Positions 42,731 through 47,453 of a stretch of 47,453 nucleotides of DNA are shown here, one piece after another. Both the position numbers and the translations under genes were made by a program. Origin of the DNA: Candidatus Bathyarchaeota archaeon. Lineage in GTDB: Archaea > Thermoproteota > Bathyarchaeia > Bathyarchaeales > Bathycorpusculaceae. The stretch's first letter is position 1, and each line of letters opens with the position of its first letter. The stretch covers positions 1-47,453 of the forward strand of contig JACAEI010000033.1 of the NCBI GenBank assembly GCA_013388905.1, given 5' to 3'. Under the pieces are notes generated by a model that was not told where the DNA came from, did not search any database, and worked only from the letters and a program-made list of their open reading frames with translations.

Positions 42731-44758
42731 ATGTTTGAACCATGGCTGATAGCACCGATTTCAGCTATAATCTCGATATTGGTCGGTCTTTACTTCTATC
42801 ATTATGTGAACAAACAAGACAGCGGCACTGAAAGAATGAAGGAAATTGCTTATGCTATAGAAGAAGGCGCAAACGCATTTCTAAGAAGAGAATACACTGT
42901 GTTGACAATATTTGTGCTAATAGTAGCTACTCTGCTCGGCATAACTTTGCCAGAGCCTATATGGGCAACTACTGAACCATTAAAGAATCTTGCACTTTCC
43001 GTAGCCTACCTTTTCGGCTCTTTCTGCTCTGCATTAGCTGGTTTCCTAGGTCTAAGCATTGCAACAAAGGCAAACACTAAAGCAGCTAACGCTGCAAAAG
43101 AAGGTTTGAACAAGGCTTTCCAAATAGGCTTTCGAGGCGGAGCAGTAATGGGCTTAGCAGTAGTAGGCGCTGGTCTAATTGGAATCAGCATCGTTTACGC
43201 TATTACTGGTGACCCAGGTATAGTTTTAGGATACAGTTTCGGTGCAAGCGCACTTGCACTTTTCGCTAAAGCAGGCGGAGGCATCTACACCAAAACCGCT
43301 GACATCAGCGCAGACCTAGTCGGAAAAGTAGAACTTGGCATTCCAGAGGATGACCCCCGAAACCCCGCAGTTATTGCTGACAACGTGGGTGACAACGTCG
43401 GCGATGTTGCCGGCATGGGCGCAGACCTATTCGATTCTTATGTAGCAAGTATTGTCGCAGTCATGATTCTAGGACAAGCCCTTGGGTTAGTAGAGATACC
43501 ACTAGTATTTGCTGGTCTAGGCATACTAGCAGCAATTTTAGGAGCCTTAACTGTGAGAGTGGGTAAGCATGGTAGTCCTGGAAGGTCGCTTAACATGGGC
43601 ACCTACATCACATGCACAATCTTTGCAGTTCTAACCTTTGTAGTTGCATACTATTTAAATTACGATCCAAGGATATGGGGCGCCGCAATTGTTGGCTTAA
43701 TCGCTGGAGTAGTAATTGGCATGACTTCTGACTATTTCACATCAGATGATAAGGCACCTGTCAAAAAGACTGCTGAAGCATCTTTAACTGGGACTGCAAC
43801 AAACATTATAACTGGATTTTCATATGGGCTCCACAGTGTCTTTCCACCGCTAATCGGAATAGGCGTAGCCTCCGCGGTCGCATATTACTTATACGGACTA
43901 TTTGGGATAGGTATGGCTGCTGTGGGAATGCTTTCAATTGTTGGGCTTATAGTTTCAAACGACGCTTACGGTCCAATAGTGGACAATTCCAGAGGAATAG
44001 CCATGCAAGGTGCGCTAAGCGATGAGGTTATTCGCATAACAGACGAGATGGACTCTGCTGGCAATACTGCCAAGGCAATAACAAAAGGTTTCGCAATAGG
44101 CGCTGCAGGATTAACCGTTATTGCACTTTTAGCTGCATTTCAGGAGCGAGCTGGCGGAAACATAACTTTTGACCTTATGAATCCGCTGGTTCTGTTGGGT
44201 GCACTAATCGGTATTGCTATGCCTGCTGTGTTCTCAGCAATGGTTATGCTGGGCGTTGGTAGAAATGCTGAAAGAATGATTGCAGAAATCCGAAGGCAAT
44301 TCAAAGAAATTCCTGGATTGAAGGAAGGAAAGCAAGGTGTCAAACCAGACTATGCCAAATGTGTAGACATAGCTACTATAGGTGCATTAAAAGAACTTAT
44401 GCCTGCGAGTATAGTGGCTATTAGTGTTACTTTGATTGTTGGTTTCATAGGCGGAATTCAAGCGTTAGGCGGCTACTTGGCTGGCACAATCTTTTCAGGC
44501 TTGCTTTTCGCTTTGTTAATGGCTAACGCTGGTGGCTTATGGGACAACGCTAAAAAACTCATCGAATCTGGAGAACACGGCGGGAAAGGTTCAGAAGCTC
44601 ATAAGGCTGCTGTTGTAGGCGACACTGTTGGCGATCCGTTTAAGGATACGGCAGGGCCTTCGCTTAACACAATGATTACTGTGATGTCTCTTGTTGCATC
44701 GTTGTTCGCTGTACTAATTGCAAACTACAATCTGTTTAAACTGTTAGGTTTAGGCTAA
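42731..44758 (+). CDS. hppA: Membrane-bound proton-translocating pyrophosphatase (K+-independent type)
   Basis: A 675-residue protein with about 16 membrane helices. The PPi/Mg2+ site is GGGIYTKTADISADLVGKVE followed by DDPRNPAVIADNVGDNVGDVAGMGADLF; the C-terminal half has VVGDTVGDPFKDTAGPSLN. The selectivity segment reads AGNTAKAITKG; by established rules the Lys here marks K+-independent H+-pumping enzymes. It converts PPi energy to an ion gradient. ATG at 42731. Acs in the same neighbourhood is a PPi producer. Confidence 0.95.
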   Translation: MFEPWLIAPISAIISILVGLYFYHYVNKQDSGTERMKEIAYAIEEGANAFLRREYTVLTIFVLIVATLLGITLPEPIWATTEPLKNLALSVAYLFGSFCSALAGFLGLSIATKANTKAANAAKEGLNKAFQIGFRGGAVMGLAVVGAGLIGISIVYAITGDPGIVLGYSFGASALALFAKAGGGIYTKTADISADLVGKVELGIPEDDPRNPAVIADNVGDNVGDVAGMGADLFDSYVASIVAVMILGQALGLVEIPLVFAGLGILAAILGALTVRVGKHGSPGRSLNMGTYITCTIFAVLTFVVAYYLNYDPRIWGAAIVGLIAGVVIGMTSDYFTSDDKAPVKKTAEASLTGTATNIITGFSYGLHSVFPPLIGIGVASAVAYYLYGLFGIGMAAVGMLSIVGLIVSNDAYGPIVDNSRGIAMQGALSDEVIRITDEMDSAGNTAKAITKGFAIGAAGLTVIALLAAFQERAGGNITFDLMNPLVLLGALIGIAMPAVFSAMVMLGVGRNAERMIAEIRRQFKEIPGLKEGKQGVKPDYAKCVDIATIGALKELMPASIVAISVTLIVGFIGGIQALGGYLAGTIFSGLLFALLMANAGGLWDNAKKLIESGEHGGKGSEAHKAAVVGDTVGDPFKDTAGPSLNTMITVMSLVASLFAVLIANYNLFKLLGLG

Positions 44759-44849
44759 CACCCATTTTTATCCTAATCTTTAAGCCAATTTTGCTTAGGT
44801 TTAGTCACATTTTCATTTCTAAAAATGGCGCCGGGGAACAGGTTTACAT

Positions 44850-44867
44850 CTCGGTTTAAATTCTCGG
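44850..44867 (-). repeat. Short repeated motif, third copy (minus strand)
   Basis: Minus strand CCGAGAATTTAAACCGAG, in the hppA/surface-protein gap, resembles the CGAAAATTTRAWCCGAGT motif at 5424 and 6677. It is also a partial direct repeat of CCGAG at both ends. Confidence 0.3.
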
Positions 44868-44934
44868 CGAACTCGTTTCACTACGTGAAAAATGATAAAA
44901 AATTGGAGTTCTTTTTGGCTAATACGTGTGTGGG

Positions 44935-45717
44935 TTAGGATGGCATGGCGATAACTGTTAAAGTTCGTTGTCTCGATTTCATAGCACGTTTTCTTCTAAC
45001 AACCAAAGTTGCCAACAATGTGGCTATTGCTAATGTGGGAAAAATTAGAGACGCCGGGAACTCTGGAATCCACGGAAGGGTTTCACTTGAAGTCAGATTG
45101 CCCCAAGTATCCGGGGGATAACTTGACCCAGATGGCCACCGGAAGCTTGTGACGATGCTAGGGCCCGTTACATTGTAAACTATGAGCTGTATCCCTAGAG
45201 TCTTCTCCACACCAGCAGTGATGTTGATCTTGGAATACAAGATACTATATTCGTTCGTGTATCTGGTGCTAACACTGAAAGTTGCACCATTCCACCCTGT
45301 AGGAGTAAAGGATTGCCAAGTTCCATCGCCTTTTCCATGAAGCTCGTCTATTGAGCCATCCCGATAGACACGGAGTGCAATGTCGTCTGTTTGTGTCACT
45401 GTTCCACCGTCATGTTCCACGTCAATTACCAGCCAGCTTCTGTCACTGTTGTTGTAGCTGTTGTCTGGGATATCAAATGCGACATGTAGATAGCTACTGT
45501 TATGCTTGAGGTAAACTGTGCAATTGCCATCTGTAGCAGGAAAGGCGACATTGTTTGCATCATCCCACTCACCTACGGATATCATCCCATCAATTGTCGG
45601 AGTTGTGCCGAATTCAGCGATTATTTCATCACCAGAATGCCCCTTGACAACAGGGCATAAGGTAAGGATCAACAGCGCTGTTACAAATATTGGGACAGAA
45701 ACTATTTTGGTGGGCAT
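44935..45717 (-). CDS. Surface protein with CBM9/DOMON-like domain and PEF-CTERM-like sorting tail
   Basis: A 260-residue protein. Signal peptide (1-26, ending PVVKGHS), then a beta-rich domain (about 35-215) with DGMISVGEWDDAN, YLKHNSSYLHVAFDIPDNS and WLVIDVEHDGG, which resembles CBM9-like/DOMON domains. The C-terminal pattern WIPEFPASLIFPTLAIATLLATLVVRRKR (PEF, hydrophobic span, basic cluster) is that of PEF-CTERM proteins processed by archaeosortase. Several N-x-S/T sites fit glycosylation. Start ATG at 45717, behind AGGTGA. Confidence 0.75.
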   Translation of the reverse strand: MPTKIVSVPIFVTALLILTLCPVVKGHSGDEIIAEFGTTPTIDGMISVGEWDDANNVAFPATDGNCTVYLKHNSSYLHVAFDIPDNSYNNSDRSWLVIDVEHDGGTVTQTDDIALRVYRDGSIDELHGKGDGTWQSFTPTGWNGATFSVSTRYTNEYSILYSKINITAGVEKTLGIQLIVYNVTGPSIVTSFRWPSGSSYPPDTWGNLTSSETLPWIPEFPASLIFPTLAIATLLATLVVRRKRAMKSRQRTLTVIAMPS

Positions 45718-45872
45718 GTTGTTTCACCTAAAAAAAAAATAATTTAAGGAACCAGCTATTAACATTTTTGCAGTATTTTATTCCCATCCATTTGGGTGCC
45801 AGTGGTGAAAGGTTCTATGTTATAAGTCTGAACTATCCTCATCAGTCACCAGCCTTACTCTTTTGGGATTTT

Positions 45873-45960
45873 GGCGCCGGGAATGGGATTCGAACCCATG
45901 CGGACCCAAAAGGTCCACAGGCTCTCAAGGCCTGCGCATTATCCACTCTGCCATCCCGGC
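45873..45960 (-). tRNA. tRNA-Ser(TGA), class II, CCA encoded
   Basis: On the minus strand the gene begins GCCGGGA at 45960 and ends with TCCCGGC, discriminator G (45876) and an encoded CCA (45873-45875). The anticodon loop is CTTGAGA with anticodon TGA (45925-45927) and stem GCAGGC/GCCTGT. A long variable arm (GGACC TTTT GGGTCC) and G73 are as expected for serine tRNA. No intron. Confidence 0.92.
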
Positions 45961-46045
45961 TTCTTCAACCAGCGAGGTTCATGCCTTTTAAAACTTAGCA
46001 ATACTCTCTTTTCTTTTTTTTGGGCATTTACAAAAATCACAGAGC

Positions 46046-46567
46046 TTAATCTTTATTCTTCTTTAGAGTTAGCATATGTTTGGATAATGTTTTGAAGGTC
46101 AAATGTCTATAGTGTTCTTGTGACAGACTTATTACAAAACTGTTAAGATTTGTCAAGTCTACGTTGGGAAAGCTTTTCAGCATATCTATGAATTGGGAGT
46201 AGGCTCCATAGTTTTCATGAAATGAAACAATGACCATGTCAGAGTTGCATCCTAATCCCTTGGCGATAACTATACTTTCAAAAGCTGTTTCTTTCTCCAT
46301 CTCCCTCGCCATTTTTCTGGTTTTCTCAAGTTCTTTCGGAGGAAGTCCACTTTTAAGTTTGGCGAAAGTTATGCTGCTTATTTCGTATCCAATTCTATTA
46401 AAATCTGGTATCATGGTGTATTCTCTTATGTATCCTTCCCTTTCCAGTTTCGTCCGTATTCTAGTAACTGTCGGTTGAGAAACATCAAGAGCTTTTGCTA
46501 AGTCTCGATCACTTCTTCTGCTATTTTTCATAAGTTCAGAAATCAGCCTCAACTCAACATCCTTCAT
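46046..46567 (-). CDS. Lrp/AsnC-family transcriptional regulator
   Basis: A 173-residue protein. The AsnC-type helix-turn-helix is at about 1-50: ELRLISELMKNSRRSDRDLAKALDVSQPTVTRIRTKLEREGYI, followed by the linker strand REYTMIPDFNRIGYEISSITFAKL. The C-terminal half (IVIAKGLGCNSDMVIVSFHENYGAYSQFIDMLKSFP) resembles a RAM-type effector domain but is diverged. ATG at 46567 behind GAGG. Its targets are unknown. Confidence 0.88.
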   Translation of the reverse strand: MKDVELRLISELMKNSRRSDRDLAKALDVSQPTVTRIRTKLEREGYIREYTMIPDFNRIGYEISSITFAKLKSGLPPKELEKTRKMAREMEKETAFESIVIAKGLGCNSDMVIVSFHENYGAYSQFIDMLKSFPNVDLTNLNSFVISLSQEHYRHLTFKTLSKHMLTLKKNKD

Positions 46568-47262
46568 GGCGCATCCTCTCTTTTGATGTCGAACTGGCTA
46601 CTCAAACTAATAAGGTTAATGAAAAAACATTCGAAATAGTGCAAGTCAATGCCAAACTAGATACAGTTTCGACAAATTGCAGCTTTTATGGCAAACTTGC
46701 TATCTTGAATCCTCACATTAGCTTTGCATCAACAATCATAGCACCACTGGCTGCAATAAGTCTATGTGAAGTGTGCTAAGCAATCAGAAGAGCAGAAATA
46801 TTATCCGCGCGCACTATGGCTAATTGAATGTGAAGGTTTGTTCTTTTCTTGGCGGTTCTCTCACTGCGAAAGAATTAGAGTCTAATCACCAGAGCATGTC
46901 GTCGCGTGTGCTGGGTGTCCGCTTTTGTTATATCCACATTGTTGCTCGTTTATTTGTTGGCACAGCTGCCTCTGATAGGGCATAGCTAAACTGTTCCATT
47001 GCTATTTCGGGTTTGATAATCGCTTCTCTTTTTTATGAAACGTGAAACTGCGCACAACTCGTACTTAGCTCAAATCAAGTGTTCTGTTAACGATGATTAA
47101 AAGAAAATAGCTGTAAATATTTTATAGTAGCTATATACACATAAACCGAGACTTAATTATCGAAATTTGAAAACTCTTCTAAAACCCGCGGAATAACAAC
47201 CACGAAGAACTGAACATTCCGGTTTTTTGCTAAATGATGGAGTAATTCTTTTCGCTAAATAC
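46568..47262. other. Long intergenic region, no gene recognised
   Basis: A 695-bp stretch with stops in all frames and no recognisable gene. The longest coding-like segment (about 46600-46779, plus strand, ends at a TAA after EVC) has no good start. An A/T-rich region with TATA-like words lies near 47110-47145. It may hold regulatory sites or an unrecognised RNA. Confidence 0.5.
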
Positions 47263-47453
47263 TTAATCTTCTCCGGAAAGGAGCAGCATGCCGCATAAAA
47301 TATTCAAGCCGCCAAGAAAGCCTAACGCGGCGGTAAACACAACGTTTAGTCTGGTTGAAAGATGGGGGTCTTGAGGAGTTATCAATAGGTAACCGCTGAA
47401 AATAAGAACCAGAAAGCCGCATGTGATCATCAACCCGCTTAATTTTGAACCAA
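47263..47453 (-). CDS. Partial membrane-protein gene running off the right edge
   Basis: A minus-strand frame is open from the window edge to TAA at 47263-47265, giving about 62 C-terminal residues. Two hydrophobic helices are visible: LMITCGFLVLIFSGYLLI and VVFTAALGFLGGLNILCGMLLL, with the end LSGED. The pattern suggests a small polytopic membrane protein. I do not recognise the family, and the N terminus lies outside the window. Confidence 0.5.
   Translation of the reverse strand, partial: GSKLSGLMITCGFLVLIFSGYLLITPQDPHLSTRLNVVFTAALGFLGGLNILCGMLLLSGED

Noticed and set aside
46600-46779. Plus-strand open segment ending SLCEVC
   Set aside because: No credible start codon or ribosome-binding site, and no domain seen.
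1-47453. CRISPR arrays, rRNA genes, intact insertion sequences, toxin-antitoxin or defence systems
   Set aside because: No regularly spaced repeats, rRNA segments, transposase motifs or defence-gene signatures were seen on either strand.

Overview
This window is chromosomal DNA from an archaeon, most likely of the TACK branch and, as an inference, Bathyarchaeia-like. Evidence: archaeal/eukaryal ribosomal proteins (S19e, L31e, L39e, LX/L18a, P1, L10/P0), aIF6, prefoldin alpha, FtsY, Spt5/NusG with SecE, RNase P protein Rpp21, tRNA-splicing endonuclease, RPA-type OB-fold protein, D-aminoacyl-tRNA deacylase DtdA, a UbiA-family prenyltransferase of the ether-lipid type, and archaeal TATA-like promoters with frequent GTG/TTG starts. 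Most of the window is housekeeping sequence with little mobile DNA.

Layout. 1-526: decayed tyrosine integrase beside a CAU-anticodon tRNA carrying a ~21-nt insertion. 534-5305: RPA-like protein, two small DUF131 membrane proteins, a tiny membrane ORF, a SWIM zinc-finger protein, Hsp20, and an inositol monophosphatase-metallophosphoesterase pair. 5578-11174: M29 aminopeptidase, then Rpp21-YhbY and the conserved archaeal cluster S19e-PDCD5-L39e-L31e-aIF6-LX-prefoldin alpha-FtsY. 11177-16389: a carbamoyltransferase, DtdA, then secE-spt5-L11-L1-L10-P1. 16411-25535: presenilin-like protease, SPOUT methyltransferase, PGI/PMI, myo-inositol-phosphate synthase, two small proteins, DUF917 protein, GlyRS, DUF47 protein, EndA. 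25578-31039: MazG-like relic, thioredoxin, sugar-nucleotidyltransferase, UbiA prenyltransferase, and a membrane-anchored winged-helix protein next to a secreted beta-propeller protein. 31320-34129: CDF metal transporter divergent from AsnRS. 34270-44758: acetate/energy region with an ACD-GNAT fusion, AMP-forming acetyl-CoA synthetase, SatP acetate transporter, Ca2+-type P-ATPase and membrane pyrophosphatase. 44935-47453: surface protein with a PEF-CTERM-like tail, tRNA-Ser(TGA), Lrp-family regulator, a long non-coding stretch, and a membrane-protein gene running off the right edge.

How genes may work together. Acs (releases PPi), SatP (acetate import), HppA (PPi-driven ion pump) and the ACD-GNAT protein (ADP-forming acyl-CoA ligase fused to an acetyltransferase, the architecture of bacterial Pat, which acetylates Acs) form a plausible acetate activation and control module. 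MIPS and UbiA point to isoprenoid ether lipids with inositol head groups; the IMPase and nucleotidyltransferase could feed related pathways. The winged-helix/two-TM protein and the beta-propeller protein share GTTCTAA-type dyads in both upstream regions, suggesting a small membrane-signalling circuit. A perfect GTGTAA-CA-TTACAC palindrome in front of the CDF transporter suggests a metal-responsive operator.

No CRISPR array, rRNA gene or intact insertion sequence was seen. The most unusual items are the tRNA insertion, the winged-helix/beta-propeller pair, the ACD-GNAT/Acs/HppA neighbourhood, the triple-domain CDF tail, the atypical carbamoyltransferase and the long acidic extension on L31e.
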